Source: CAVQCX01 sp963775335
Lineage (GTDB): Bacteria; Pseudomonadota; Gammaproteobacteria; Chromatiales; Chromatiaceae
Assembly (NCBI GenBank): GCA_963775335.1
Contig: CAVZIJ010000002.1
Coordinates: 806,001 to 870,000 of the forward strand
DNA length: 64,000 bases
Direction of reading: 5' to 3'
The position numbers and the translations under genes are program-made. Below are positions 50,376 through 62,672 of the stretch, in pieces; positions within the stretch are counted from its first letter, which is position 1, and every line of letters begins with the position of its first letter. The notes under the pieces were generated by a model. It searched no databases. It was not told the DNA's origin and saw nothing but the letters and a program-made list of their open reading frames with translations.

Positions 50376-50930
50376 TCAGGCGGCACGCCACTTGATCGAG
50401 CAGCCCATGCTTGAAATCTGCTCCCGAGGCCCCTGGCCCCTGGCTGCCACCTGACTCATGGCTTCGAACAGCTCGCGTCGGGCATCGGGCACGCTCGCCT
50501 TGCCGCTCGCGTCCAGACGCCCACGGTACTGGAGCGCCAGGTCGGCGTTGTAGCCGAAGAAATCGGGGGTGCAGACCGCGCCGTAGGCCTTGGCCACGGC
50601 CTGGGTCTCGTCCAGCAAGTACGGAAACGGAAACCCCAGGCCGCGGGCGACCCGCTGCATGTTCTCGAAGGAATCCTCTGGATAATCGCTCGGATCGTTG
50701 GACATGATAGCGACGCTGCCCACCCCGAGGGTCCGCAGCTCGCGTGCGTCCCGGATGATGCGCTCGATCACCGCCTTGACATAGGGGCAGTGGTTGCAGA
50801 TGAACATCACCAGCAGCCCGTTCGGGCCACGGCAATCGGCCAGCGTCCAGACCTTGCCGTCGACCCCCAACAGGGAAAATCCAGGGGCAGGCAGGCCAAA
50901 TTCGCAGACGGGGGGGCTTAGCAGGGCCAT
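50376..50930 (-). CDS. Thioredoxin-fold (AhpC/TSA-like) protein with CNHC motif
   Basis: A 184-residue thioredoxin-family protein with a redox motif CNHCPY (Cys45, Cys48). The TSA-like sheet (PAPGFSLLGVDGKVWTL, NGLLVMFICNHCPYVKAVI, GVGSVAIMSNDPSDYPEDSFENM, YLLDETQAVAKAYGAVCTPDFFGY) is complete. It has no signal peptide, so it is cytoplasmic. CNHC-type members are common but the partner is unknown. It is a stand-alone gene between the tkt and ptsP regions. Confidence 0.85.
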   Translation of the reverse strand: MALLSPPVCEFGLPAPGFSLLGVDGKVWTLADCRGPNGLLVMFICNHCPYVKAVIERIIRDARELRTLGVGSVAIMSNDPSDYPEDSFENMQRVARGLGFPFPYLLDETQAVAKAYGAVCTPDFFGYNADLALQYRGRLDASGKASVPDARRELFEAMSQVAARGQGPREQISSMGCSIKWRAA

Positions 50931-51123
50931 GGCTCGAAACCTCCAGATTTTAGTGAGACACTCGGTACGGCGGGTAGCTCCCCGCAGCCAAGGGCCCATT
51001 CTGTGCCCGAAGCGGGGCTCTCTCAACAACGACGACCGGGGGGACGCTTGGCGGTGCCGGCGGCCGATGCCACTCCCACGCCCCATGCAGAGCAGGGGGC
51101 CACGGTGGGAGCGAGCCCGTATG

Positions 51124-51150
51124 GATCGCGACCTGGAGGTCGCTCCTACC
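51124..51150. repeat. REP-like palindrome, copy at ptsP stop
   Basis: GATCGCGACCTGGAGGTCGC then TCCTACC. On the minus strand it begins with GGTAGGAGCGACC, and the TAG is the stop codon of ptsP. A half-related GGGAGCGAGC lies 25 bp to its left, pointing to a second degenerate unit. Confidence 0.85.
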
Positions 51151-53407
51151 TGCCGGGGCGCACCAGGCCGCCGAGGCCTACGTCCTCCAGCGCGCCCTCC
51201 AGCAGCTGGCGCACCGCCGCGGGGTCCTCCAGGCGCAGCGCCGTGCGCACCAGCTGGCGAGCCCGCGACACGCTGAAGCTGCGCACGACGCGCTTGATCC
51301 GCAGCAGGCTCCCGGCGCTCATGCTCAGATTGTCCACCCCCATGCCCACCAACAGCACGGCCGCCAGGGGGTTGCCCGCCATCTCGCCGCACACCCCCAC
51401 CTCCTTGTTGTTGTTGTGTGCGCCCGCCACCACCTGCGCCAGCGCCTGCAGCACCGCCGGGTGCAGATCGTCATAAAGATTGCCCACCTTGGGGTTGTTG
51501 CGGTCCACCGCGAGCAGATACTGAGTCAGATCGTTGGTGCCGACCGAGAGGAAATCCACCCGCCGGGCCAGGGCCTCGATCTGGTAGACCGCCGAGGGGA
51601 CCTCGACCATCACGCCGATTTGCGGCATGGTGACCGCATAGCCCTCCTCCTGCAGCTCATCGTGGGCCCGCTGAATCAGCGACAGGGCGTCATCCACCTC
51701 GGAGACGTTGGTGATCATCGGCAGCATGATGCGCAGGTTGCCGAAGCCCACCGCCGCCCGCAGCATCGCCCGCACCTGGGTCAGGAAGATCTCCGGGTGA
51801 TCCAGGGAGACCCGGATACCCCGCCAGCCGAGGAAGGGGTTCGACTCTTCCGTCGGAAAGTATGGCAACGGCTTGTCACCACCTATGTCCAGGGTGCGCA
51901 TCACCACCGGCCGGGCCCCGTAGGCCTTGAGCACCCGGCGGTAGCTCGCGACCTGCACGGCCTCCCCCGGGAAGCGATCACGGATCATGAACGGCAGCTC
52001 GGTCCGGTACAGGCCGACGCCTGCCGCATCCTCGGAGCCGAGGATGCTCATCTCGGAGACCAGCCCGGTGTTCAGGTAAAGCGGCACCTGAACGCCGTCG
52101 AGGGTCTCGGAGGGCAACCCGCGCAGGGTCTCGAGCTCCGCAGAGAGTGCCCGCTCGTCCGCGGCCAGGCGCTGGTACTCCTCCATCACCGCCTGGGCCG
52201 GCGAGATGTAAATGCGACCCCGGTAGCCATCGACGATGACCTGGCGACCCTCCAGCCGGCCCACCGGGAGATCGGTCACGCCCATCACCGCGGGTACGCC
52301 CATGGCCCGCGCCAGAATGGCCACGTGAGAGGAGCTCGAGCCCCGAGCCGAGATCACCCCTGCGAGCTTTCCCGGGGGCGCCTCGGCGAGCTGCACCGCG
52401 CTCACGTCCTCACCCACCAGCACGCTCGCCAGGGCGTATTCGCCGACCCGGGGCGATTCCCGCTGCAGGTGCATCAGGATGCGTCGGCCCAGGTCGCGTA
52501 CGTCCGAGGCCCGCTCGCGCAGGTAGATGTCCTCCATCCGGTCGAAGACCCGGGCATGCTCCTCGATGGTCTGGCGCAGGGCACCCTGGGCCCACTGGCC
52601 GGAGCGGATGCGCTCGACGCTACGCTCCACCAGGGTGTCGCTTCCGAGCATCAGCAGCCAGGCATCGAACAGGGCCCGGTCCTCGACATCCAGCGTCTCG
52701 CCGACCCTGTCCTGCAGCGACTTGAGGTCGCCCTCCACGGCCTCGACGGCCGCCCGGAAGGTCTCTTCCTCGGCCTCGGGGTCGTCCGCCGTGCGGTCGG
52801 GCACCGCATCCAGGTTGGCCTCTGGATAGATGACGACCAGGGTGCCGATTCCGACACCGCTCGACCCCGGGCGTCCCTCCAGGAAGCACCCGGACGGCTG
52901 CCGGTCCCGGAGGCTCGCCAGCTCGCCGCTCGCCTGGGCGTGGGTGATGGCGCCGGCGAGCTGCGCGGCCAGGGTAAACAGGAAGGTCACCTCGTTGTCG
53001 TCGAAGCTGCGCGGCTCCTGCTGGCGCACGACCAGTACGCCGAGCACCCGGCGATTCTGGATGATCGGTACGCCGAGAAAGCCCCGGAATCGCTTCTCGC
53101 CCGTCTCGGTGACATAGAGGTAACGCGGATGGGAGGGTGCGTCATCGAGGTTGATCGGCTCCGCGCGCTCGCAGACCAGGCCGATGAGTCCGCGATGCAG
53201 CGGCAGGCGCACCCGACCCACGGCCTCGGGATTGAGGCCGTCGGTGGCCTGGAGCACGTGCTCGCGGGTCTCGAAATCGGTCAGATAGACCGAGCAGACA
53301 TCAGCGCGGATCGCTTCCTTGACCCGACGTACGATGATCCGCAGCGCTTCGCCGAGATCCGGCGCTGCATTCACCTCGTGCACTATGCTGCGCAGGACAT
53401 CGAGCAT
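51146..53407 (-). CDS. ptsP: Phosphoenolpyruvate-protein phosphotransferase EI-Ntr (PtsP)
   Basis: PtsP is enzyme I of the nitrogen-related phosphotransferase system. It takes phosphate from PEP and passes it to NPr and EIIA-Ntr. The 753-residue protein has an N-terminal GAF domain (about 1-160), then an EI linker, the phosphohistidine domain with His361 (SARGSSSSHVAILARAMG) and the PEP-binding barrel (YRTELPFM, RTLDIGGDKP, PMITNVSEV, LSVGTNDLTQY, CGEMAG). Its TAG is contributed by a REP-like repeat. It is 39 bp downstream of rppH, as in Pseudomonas. Confidence 0.95.
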   Translation of the reverse strand: MLDVLRSIVHEVNAAPDLGEALRIIVRRVKEAIRADVCSVYLTDFETREHVLQATDGLNPEAVGRVRLPLHRGLIGLVCERAEPINLDDAPSHPRYLYVTETGEKRFRGFLGVPIIQNRRVLGVLVVRQQEPRSFDDNEVTFLFTLAAQLAGAITHAQASGELASLRDRQPSGCFLEGRPGSSGVGIGTLVVIYPEANLDAVPDRTADDPEAEEETFRAAVEAVEGDLKSLQDRVGETLDVEDRALFDAWLLMLGSDTLVERSVERIRSGQWAQGALRQTIEEHARVFDRMEDIYLRERASDVRDLGRRILMHLQRESPRVGEYALASVLVGEDVSAVQLAEAPPGKLAGVISARGSSSSHVAILARAMGVPAVMGVTDLPVGRLEGRQVIVDGYRGRIYISPAQAVMEEYQRLAADERALSAELETLRGLPSETLDGVQVPLYLNTGLVSEMSILGSEDAAGVGLYRTELPFMIRDRFPGEAVQVASYRRVLKAYGARPVVMRTLDIGGDKPLPYFPTEESNPFLGWRGIRVSLDHPEIFLTQVRAMLRAAVGFGNLRIMLPMITNVSEVDDALSLIQRAHDELQEEGYAVTMPQIGVMVEVPSAVYQIEALARRVDFLSVGTNDLTQYLLAVDRNNPKVGNLYDDLHPAVLQALAQVVAGAHNNNKEVGVCGEMAGNPLAAVLLVGMGVDNLSMSAGSLLRIKRVVRSFSVSRARQLVRTALRLEDPAAVRQLLEGALEDVGLGGLVRPGR

Positions 53408-53446
53408 GGGGACGGCTCGGGTGGGGGCGCGAGTCGCGCGCCGGAA

Positions 53447-53971
53447 TCAGCGCCGATTCTGGCGCAGGTAATTGGACTGGGACCGGACCGGGGGGCCCTC
53501 GGGAAACAGCAGGGGCGCCAGCTCCTCCAACGCCCGGGCGTACACCCCCCGCTTGAAATACACCACCTCGCGCAACGGCTGCCAGTAGCGCACCCAGCGC
53601 CAGGAATCGAACTCCGGCTTCTCGCTGTTGGTCAGGCAGAAGTCGGTCTCGCAGCACAGCACCCGCAGCAGAAACCACCGCTGCTTCTGCCCAATGCAGA
53701 GCGGCTCGCAGTGTCGGCGAATATATCGCGGAGGCAGCCGGTAACGCAGCCAACCGCGCGTGCACCCGAGAAATTCGACATGGTGAGGCTTAAGCCCCAC
53801 CTCTTCGTCGAGCTCGCGGTACATCGCCTCCTCTGCGCTCTCATTCGGCTTGATACCGCCCTGGGGAAACTGCCAGGCGTTCTGTCCGAGACGACGTCCC
53901 CAGAACAAACGACGCTGATTGTTGCAGAGGATGATGCCGACGTTGGGTCTGTATCCTTCCGGGTCGATCAA
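53447..53971 (-). CDS. rppH: RNA pyrophosphohydrolase
   Basis: RppH removes pyrophosphate from 5'-triphosphate RNA and starts mRNA decay. The 174-residue product begins MIDPEGYRPNVGIILCNNQRRLFWGRRLGQ. The complete Nudix box spans residues 38-60, from GGIKPNESA to RELDEEVGL. It is followed by KHHVEFL-like RppH sequence and ends in LRQNRR. Divergent from the HAD gene; forms a pair with ptsP. Confidence 0.94.
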   Translation of the reverse strand: MIDPEGYRPNVGIILCNNQRRLFWGRRLGQNAWQFPQGGIKPNESAEEAMYRELDEEVGLKPHHVEFLGCTRGWLRYRLPPRYIRRHCEPLCIGQKQRWFLLRVLCCETDFCLTNSEKPEFDSWRWVRYWQPLREVVYFKRGVYARALEELAPLLFPEGPPVRSQSNYLRQNRR

Positions 53972-54140
53972 GGCTGTTCAACGCAATCGACTTGAGCTTG
54001 ACGCAAGTCTTTCACAAACCCCGGTTTTCCGGCAAGGTCGGCGAAACGATAAGGTATTGCTAATAAACGAAATTCGGTATCATGGCACCCTGCCCCCGGA
54101 CACCGGCGGGTGCCCCTCCCCGAATCGCGGAGCTCCGACC

Positions 54141-54833
54141 TTGGCGTTGGCCATCTTCGATCTCGACAACACCCTCCTCGGCGACGATTCCGACTATCTC
54201 TGGGGCCGGTTTCTCGTGGAGCTTGGTATCGTCGACGACGCCTACTACGAGGAGGAGAACGAGCGCTTCTACCGGGAATACCGGGAGGGCCGCCTCGACA
54301 TCCACGAATTCCTGCGCTTCTCCCTCAAGCCGCTCTCGGAGCACCCCATGGAGCGTCTGCTCGGCTGGCGCGCGCGGTTCGTCGCCGAGAAGGTCGAGCC
54401 GGCGATCCTGCCTGCGGCCCTCGAGCTGCTGCGACACCACCGGGAGACCGGCGACAGACTGCTGATCATCACTGCCACCAACGCCTTCGTCACGGCTCCG
54501 ATCGCGGAGCGTCTCGGAGTTCCCCACCTGATCGCCACGGAGCCGGAGCTGCGCGACGGGCGCTACACCGGCGAGGTCTCGGGCCTTCCGAGCTTTCGCG
54601 ACGGCAAGGTGGAAAGACTGGATCAATGGCTCAAGGACCAGGGCGAGACCCTTTCCGGCAGCTGCTTCTACAGCGACTCCCATAACGACATCCCGCTGCT
54701 CGCCCGGGTCGATCACCCCGTGGCGGTGGACCCGGACGCAAGTCTCGCGGCCCACGCCCGGGCGCATGGCTGGCCGATCATCAGCCTGCGCAACGGCGAG
54801 CACCCATGCCCACACCCCGGACCCCACCGCTGA
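54141..54833 (+). CDS. HAD-IB phosphatase, probable histidinol-phosphatase (PA0335-like)
   Basis: A 230-residue HAD-superfamily (SerB-like, subfamily IB) phosphatase. Motif I is AIFDLDNTLLGDD, motif II IITATN, and motif IV region YSDSHNDIPLL. Start: TTG at 54141 (LALAIFDLDNT) after CGGAG; no ATG fits. The closest known family is the one of Pseudomonas aeruginosa PA0335, next to ptsP/rppH there too, which has been reported as histidinol-phosphate phosphatase. As hisB here lacks the phosphatase domain, this gene is a good candidate for that step. It overlaps the permease gene by 28 bp. Confidence 0.8.
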   Translation: MALAIFDLDNTLLGDDSDYLWGRFLVELGIVDDAYYEEENERFYREYREGRLDIHEFLRFSLKPLSEHPMERLLGWRARFVAEKVEPAILPAALELLRHHRETGDRLLIITATNAFVTAPIAERLGVPHLIATEPELRDGRYTGEVSGLPSFRDGKVERLDQWLKDQGETLSGSCFYSDSHNDIPLLARVDHPVAVDPDASLAAHARAHGWPIISLRNGEHPCPHPGPHR

Positions 54834-55807
54834 CCCGAGGGACGGTACTGCTCGGTGCCCTGGCGGTCCTCGCCGTGGGTGCGCTGCTGGTCGCACTCGC
54901 CTTCGGCAGCCTGAGGATCGACCCGACCCGGGTGCTCCAGGCCTTGCTGGGGACCGGCCCCGACCTCGACCGAGAGATCGTCTTGGGGCTGCGGCTTCCG
55001 CGGGCGCTGAGCGCCTTCGCAGTGGGAGGCATGCTCGGCCTGGCCGGCGCACTGATCCAGGTGCTGCTGCGCAACCCCCTGGGCGACCCTTACATCCTGG
55101 GCGTCTCCGGGGGAGCGGCGACCGCGGCGCTCGCCGCGATGCTCGCCGGCGCTGCCGGTCTGGCGGTGACCGGAGCCGCCCTGGCCGGCGCGCTGTTGTC
55201 GACACTGCTCGTTTTCGCGCTAGCCCATGCGCCGGGCGCTCCCGCCACCCCGACCCGCTTGCTGCTGACCGGCGTGGTGACTGCCGCCGGCTGGGGGGCG
55301 CTCATCAGCTTCATCCTCAGCCTCAGCCCAGCGCCCCGACTCCCGGGCATGCTGTTCTGGCTGATGGGCGACCTGGGCGATGACGCGAGTCCTGCGCCGG
55401 CCCTGGGCCTGCTCACCGCAGGGGTGGCGCTGGCGATCGCCGCGGCCCCACAGCTCAATCTGCTCTCGCGGGGCGAGATCCCGGCGGCCGCTCTGGGGAT
55501 CTCCGTGTCGCGACTGAGGGTCGGGCTCTATTTCGGCGCTTCGGCACTGACCGCTGGGGCTGTGGTCCAGGCCGGCAGCCTGGGGTTCGTCGGGCTGGTC
55601 TCACCCCACCTGGTCCGGCTGCTCGGCGGGCGGGACCACCGCATCCTGCTGCCGGGTGCCGTCCTCTTGGGGGGGAGCTTGCTCGTGCTCGCCGATACCC
55701 TCGCCCGGACCCTGCTCGCGCCGCGTCAGCTACCGGTCGGCATCCTCACGGCCCTGATCGGCGTACCGCTCTTCCTGTACCTGCTCACCCGGGGGCGGAG
55801 CCCTTGA
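54806..55807 (+). CDS. FecCD-family ABC transporter permease
   Basis: A 333-residue membrane protein of the BtuC/FhuB/FecCD family with about nine to ten helices. Signatures are LPRALSAFAVGGMLGLAGALIQVLLRNPLGDPYILGVSGGA and VGLVSPHLVRLLGGRDHRILLP. Such permeases import cobalamin, iron-siderophores or haem. The binding protein and outer-membrane receptor are not adjacent and no cobalamin riboswitch is visible upstream, so the substrate is undecided. It is coupled to the ATPase by an overlapping stop/start. Confidence 0.9.
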   Translation: MPTPRTPPLTRGTVLLGALAVLAVGALLVALAFGSLRIDPTRVLQALLGTGPDLDREIVLGLRLPRALSAFAVGGMLGLAGALIQVLLRNPLGDPYILGVSGGAATAALAAMLAGAAGLAVTGAALAGALLSTLLVFALAHAPGAPATPTRLLLTGVVTAAGWGALISFILSLSPAPRLPGMLFWLMGDLGDDASPAPALGLLTAGVALAIAAAPQLNLLSRGEIPAAALGISVSRLRVGLYFGASALTAGAVVQAGSLGFVGLVSPHLVRLLGGRDHRILLPGAVLLGGSLLVLADTLARTLLAPRQLPVGILTALIGVPLFLYLLTRGRSP

Positions 55808-56589
55808 GCGCTGCGGGCGCCGGTCCCCTGCTGCAGGCCATGGACCTCGATGTCTCGGTGGCCGGGCTGGCGGTCTGCCGCGCCCTCGAACTGTGCATCG
55901 AGCCCGGCCAGTGCTGGGCGCTGCTGGGGCGCAACGGGGTGGGCAAGACGACCCTGCTGCACACCCTTGCCGGCCTGCGCCCCGCCGACCGCGGCGACAT
56001 CCGGCTGCTCGGTGAAAACATCGCGGGGCTCGGGACTCTCGAGCGCGCAAGGCGCAGGGGGCTGCTGGCCCAGGATGATGAGACGGCCTTCCCGGCCACT
56101 GTGCTGGAGTGTGCCCTGACGGGCCGCTTCCCGCACCTGGGGCGCTGGGGGTGGGAGCGCGCCGAGGACCTGGCCCTCAGCCGCGAGGCACTCCGACAGC
56201 TGGGATTGGACGGTTTCGACAACCGCAACATCCAGACCCTGTCCGGCGGTGAGCGTCGACGCGTCGCAGTGGCTGCCCTGCTCGCCCAGGACCCCGTGAT
56301 TGCCCTGCTCGACGAGCCCACCAATCACCTGGACCCCGGTGCCCAGATCGCGGTGCTGAAGCTGCTGCGGCGCCGATTCACCCGCGAGGGCCGAAGCATC
56401 CTGATGGTGCTCCACGACGTCAACCTCGCCCTGCGCTTCAGCGACCGCCTGCTCCTGCTATTCGGCGAGGGACGGTGGCAAGCGGGGCCGACTGCCTCGC
56501 TGGCCGACGCCCGCCACCTGGGTGAGCTCTACGGTCACCCGATGGAGCTGGTCCAGGGCCCGAGAGGCCCCCTTGCCTTTCCGCTCTGA
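55804..56589 (+). CDS. ABC transporter ATP-binding protein (FecE/BtuD type)
   Basis: A 261-residue ATPase with Walker A GRNGVGKTT (residues 42-50), Q-loop LLAQDDETAF, signature LSGGERRR, Walker B IALLDEPTNHL and H-loop VLHDVNLAL. A TTG start at 55804 overlaps the permease stop (TTGA), and GGCGGAG precedes it. An ATG at 55840 is a possible alternative. Partner of the FecCD permease. Confidence 0.88.
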   Translation: MSAAGAGPLLQAMDLDVSVAGLAVCRALELCIEPGQCWALLGRNGVGKTTLLHTLAGLRPADRGDIRLLGENIAGLGTLERARRRGLLAQDDETAFPATVLECALTGRFPHLGRWGWERAEDLALSREALRQLGLDGFDNRNIQTLSGGERRRVAVAALLAQDPVIALLDEPTNHLDPGAQIAVLKLLRRRFTREGRSILMVLHDVNLALRFSDRLLLLFGEGRWQAGPTASLADARHLGELYGHPMELVQGPRGPLAFPL

Positions 56590-56652
56590 TCGTTTACATG
56601 CGCCGGGGGCGACGGCACAATCGCAGCGCTCTGTCGCGCCAAGGGCCCACAG

Positions 56653-58287
56653 ATGAGCCGTTCGGACAAACCATCCCAGGGCGAGCGGGTCCGCGCCTAC
56701 CATGAGCTGAGCAAGCATCACCTGGACCGGTATGCGCCCGGGCCGGGGAAGCTCGATTGGGCCAACCAGCCCGACCCGTTCCGGCGCTTCGACGGCAGTC
56801 CACCTGTCGAGCTGCCGCTGGCTGCCGACGGGATCGATGCCAGCTTCTCTGCCCTGCGTCGCCCGGGCGCGGTGCCGGCGGCGCCCCTGAGCCTGGACCG
56901 CGTCGGAGCCCTCCTGGAGATCAGCCTCGGGCTTTCGGCCTGGAAGAGCTCTGGCGGCAACCGCTGGGCGCTGCGCTGCAACCCGTCCAGCGGCAACCTG
57001 CACCCTACCGAGGCCTATATCGTTTGCCCCGGAATTGCGGGGCTCGGGGCCGGCGTCTATCACTACCGCAGCTTGGACCACTCCCTGGAACAGCGTGCGG
57101 CGATAGACCCGTCCCAAGACTGGGACGGGGCGCTGGGGGAAGGACTGATCCTCGGCCTGAGCTCCATCCATTGGCGGGAGGCCTGGAAGTATGGGGTCCG
57201 CGCCTACCGCTACTGTCAACACGACCTCGGCCACGCCCTCGCCGCGGTCCGCTACGCGGCGGCGGCCCTGGGTTGGAAGGCCATACTGGGGCAGGACTTG
57301 CGCGACGCCGAGATCGCCCGGCTACTCGGCCTGAGCCGGGCCCACGACTTCAGCGACGCGGAGCCCGAGCACGCCGACCTGCTGCTCGCCGTCGGGCCGG
57401 AGCCGGACCGGATCGACATCAGCACCCTGCTGGAGCTGATCGGCACCGCCCGTTGGTCAGGACAGGCAAACCGGCTGAGTCCGCATCACCGGCCCTGGGA
57501 TGAGATCCCGGACGTCGCCGGCGCGGCGCGCAAGACCTGGGTCCTGCCGGAGCGTTGGGACCCGGCAGAGCTCCCACCCCTCCCGGCCCCCTCCCGCGCC
57601 CTGGCCGCGGTGCCTCTGGTGCGCGGGAGGCGCAGTGCGCTGGCCTTCGACGGCCGAGCGACAGTGGCCAAGACGGACTTCTTCACGCTGCTCGATGCCC
57701 TGCTGCCCCGCGAGGGCGTGCCACCCTGGGACGCGCTGCCCTGGGCACCTCTGGTCCACCCAGTGCTCTTCGTGCACCGCGTCGAGGGACTGGAGTCGGG
57801 GCTCTATCTCCTCGTGCGCAACGGCGAGGCCGAGGCCCGGCTGCGCACCGCCCTGGGCTCGGACTGGAGCTGGCAGCGCCCGGCAGAAAGTCCCGCACAC
57901 CTCCCTCTGTTTCGGCTCAAGCCAGGCGACCTGACCGAGCTGGCGCGGCTCACGTCCTGCCATCAGGACATCGCCGCGGACTCGGCCTTCGCCCTCGCCA
58001 TGCTGGCCGATTTCGACGCCGCGCTCGCTCGGGGCGCCTATTGGTACCGCCACCTGTTCTGGGAGGCAGGAGTGCTCGGGCAGGCGCTGTACCTGGAGGC
58101 GGAGGCAGCCGGCGCTCGCGGCACCGGCATCGGCTGCTTCTTCGACGACGCCGTGCACCGGATGCTCGGCCTCGCCGGCTCTGAGTGGCAGGACATCTAC
58201 CACTTCACGGTGGGCGCCCCGGTCGAGGACCCCAGGATCGAGACCCACCCACCGTACGCCCACCGAAAACAGCCCGCCGAGGCCTGA
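56653..58287 (+). CDS. SagB-type nitroreductase, duplicated domain
   Basis: A 544-residue protein with two nitroreductase-fold halves (about 75-300 and 310-525). The first has SSGGNRWALRCNPSSGNLHPTEAYIV, HYRSLDHSLEQR and AWKYGVRAYRYCQHDLGHALAAVRYAAAALGW. The second has RRSALAFDGRATVAKTDFFTLLDALL, AYWYRHLFWEAGVLGQALYLEAEAAGARGTGIGCFFDDAVH. SagB/McbC dehydrogenases oxidise azolines in TOMM toxins, but stand-alone duplicated forms are widespread and have no known partner. No YcaO or precursor peptide is nearby. It follows the FecCD/ATPase pair by 63 bp. Confidence 0.85.
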   Translation: MSRSDKPSQGERVRAYHELSKHHLDRYAPGPGKLDWANQPDPFRRFDGSPPVELPLAADGIDASFSALRRPGAVPAAPLSLDRVGALLEISLGLSAWKSSGGNRWALRCNPSSGNLHPTEAYIVCPGIAGLGAGVYHYRSLDHSLEQRAAIDPSQDWDGALGEGLILGLSSIHWREAWKYGVRAYRYCQHDLGHALAAVRYAAAALGWKAILGQDLRDAEIARLLGLSRAHDFSDAEPEHADLLLAVGPEPDRIDISTLLELIGTARWSGQANRLSPHHRPWDEIPDVAGAARKTWVLPERWDPAELPPLPAPSRALAAVPLVRGRRSALAFDGRATVAKTDFFTLLDALLPREGVPPWDALPWAPLVHPVLFVHRVEGLESGLYLLVRNGEAEARLRTALGSDWSWQRPAESPAHLPLFRLKPGDLTELARLTSCHQDIAADSAFALAMLADFDAALARGAYWYRHLFWEAGVLGQALYLEAEAAGARGTGIGCFFDDAVHRMLGLAGSEWQDIYHFTVGAPVEDPRIETHPPYAHRKQPAEA

Positions 58288-58772
58288 TGCGGGGGCCTCG
58301 GCGGCCCCCCCAGGGGGTTAGAAACGGCTGCCGACCGCGACCCGGTCGGGCTCACCCTGTCCCCTACAGGGCGAGGTCGCGGTATTGGGGCGGCCTCCGC
58401 GGCGCGTCGGCAGGCACCCGCACGGGTCCTTGCGGGAGGGCGCCGGGTCCTCCCGGGAAGCGCCGGGGCGGGACAGCCCCGCAGGCCAATCGAGCGCCGC
58501 AGCGCGAGCTCCCTGCGACGTGTCGGCTGGGGCGCCGGGGCTGCGAGCCGTCGACGGGCACCGAAACCGGGTCGGGCAGCACGCGGCGGCGATCGCCAGA
58601 GGCCCGTGGCAAACCGAAGTCGTGAGCTGCCTCAATCCGATCAGGCGCGGCTCGAACTAGCATTAGTATGGGGGCTCGCTTATCAAGCAGGTAGGTGGGT
58701 ACGCGCCGCCTGCCGGGACGGCGAGAGCGCCCCCCGTCCCGTTCCTCGCGGCCAGGGGCGAGGGGAGTTCCG
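58288..58772. other. Intergenic region between SagB-like and RND genes
   Basis: 485 bp without a supported gene. GGGGGCC (58291-58297) pairs with GGCCCCC (58303-58309), a likely terminator lacking a T-run. CCCTGTCCCCTACAGGG is another small hairpin. No membrane-fusion protein gene for the RND pump lies here. Confidence 0.5.
58291..58309 (+). terminator. GC hairpin after SagB-like gene
   Basis: GGGGGCC-TCGGC-GGCCCCC begins 4 bp after the stop. No U-run follows; call is moderate. Confidence 0.5.
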
Positions 58773-62028
<3,256 letters not shown>

Positions 62029-62032
62029 CCCC

Positions 62033-62041
62033 ATTTCTCAC
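62033..62041. repeat. TTTCTCAC-type short repeat after RND gene
   Basis: ATTTCTCAC directly after the RND stop, identical to 1396-1404. See the elements at 1179-1187 and 1601-1609. Confidence 0.5.
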
Positions 62042-62069
62042 CAGGCTCCTCGTATGACGACCCCGTGGC

Positions 62070-62672
62070 TCAGGTCAGCATGCCGGGCATGCCGATGTAG
62101 CCGGGCAGGCCACGGACCCGGCCGAGCCAGGCGCGCACGGCGGGATAGGGGTGGAGATCGATGCGGCCGTCCGGCGCCAGGGCGATATAAGGGTAGACCG
62201 CGACATCCGCGAGCGTCGGACGGCCCAGGGCCAGCCAGCTCCGGCGGGACAAATGCGCATCCAGTATCGCCAGCAACCGCGCCGTGACGGCCTCGGCCGA
62301 GGCGAGATCCACCGGTTTGCCGAGCTTGTGGTGCACCCGCAGGAGCATGGGTCCGCGGGCCACTTCGTTGGCGGCCGTACACAGCCAGGCCGCGACCTCG
62401 GCTAGCCCGCCGGGATCATGCGGCAGCCAGTCGGTGGAGCCGTAGCGCCGTGCGAGATACACCAGGATCGCCTGGCTCTCGCGCAGCCTGAGCTCGCCGT
62501 CCACCAGCACCGGGACCTCGCCGAAGGGGTTCATGACGAGAAACTCCCGGGATCTGTGGTCTGTACCCTCGGGATCCAGCGGCACGGAGACGTATTCTCT
62601 GCCCAGCAGCGAGAGCATCAGGCGAACCTTGTGACAGTTGCCAGACCGGGCGAATTCAAACAGACGGATCAA
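62070..62672 (-). CDS. Glutathione S-transferase family protein
   Basis: A 200-residue GST with an N-terminal thioredoxin-like domain (SGNCHKVRLMLSLLG, MNPFGEVPVLVDGELRLRESQAILVYLARRY) with the cis-Pro (EVPVL) and ES motifs that bind glutathione, and a helical C-domain (LGRPTLADVAVYPYIAL). Closest in layout to beta/theta-class bacterial GSTs. The catalytic residue may be Ser10 or Cys13. Stand-alone gene facing the RND pump. Confidence 0.9.
   Translation of the reverse strand: MIRLFEFARSGNCHKVRLMLSLLGREYVSVPLDPEGTDHRSREFLVMNPFGEVPVLVDGELRLRESQAILVYLARRYGSTDWLPHDPGGLAEVAAWLCTAANEVARGPMLLRVHHKLGKPVDLASAEAVTARLLAILDAHLSRRSWLALGRPTLADVAVYPYIALAPDGRIDLHPYPAVRAWLGRVRGLPGYIGMPGMLT

Noticed and set aside
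51416..53995. 859-codon plus-strand frame
   Set aside because: Antisense to ptsP and rppH; repeats of charged residues reflect the complement of a GC-rich coding strand.
54700..54806. Cobalamin riboswitch upstream of the FecCD permease
   Set aside because: No B12-box-like sequence (GCCACTG) and the permease overlaps the preceding gene.
58318..58635. 105-codon minus-strand frame in the intergenic region
   Set aside because: Basic, Pro/Ala-rich composition and no start signal; not supported as a gene.
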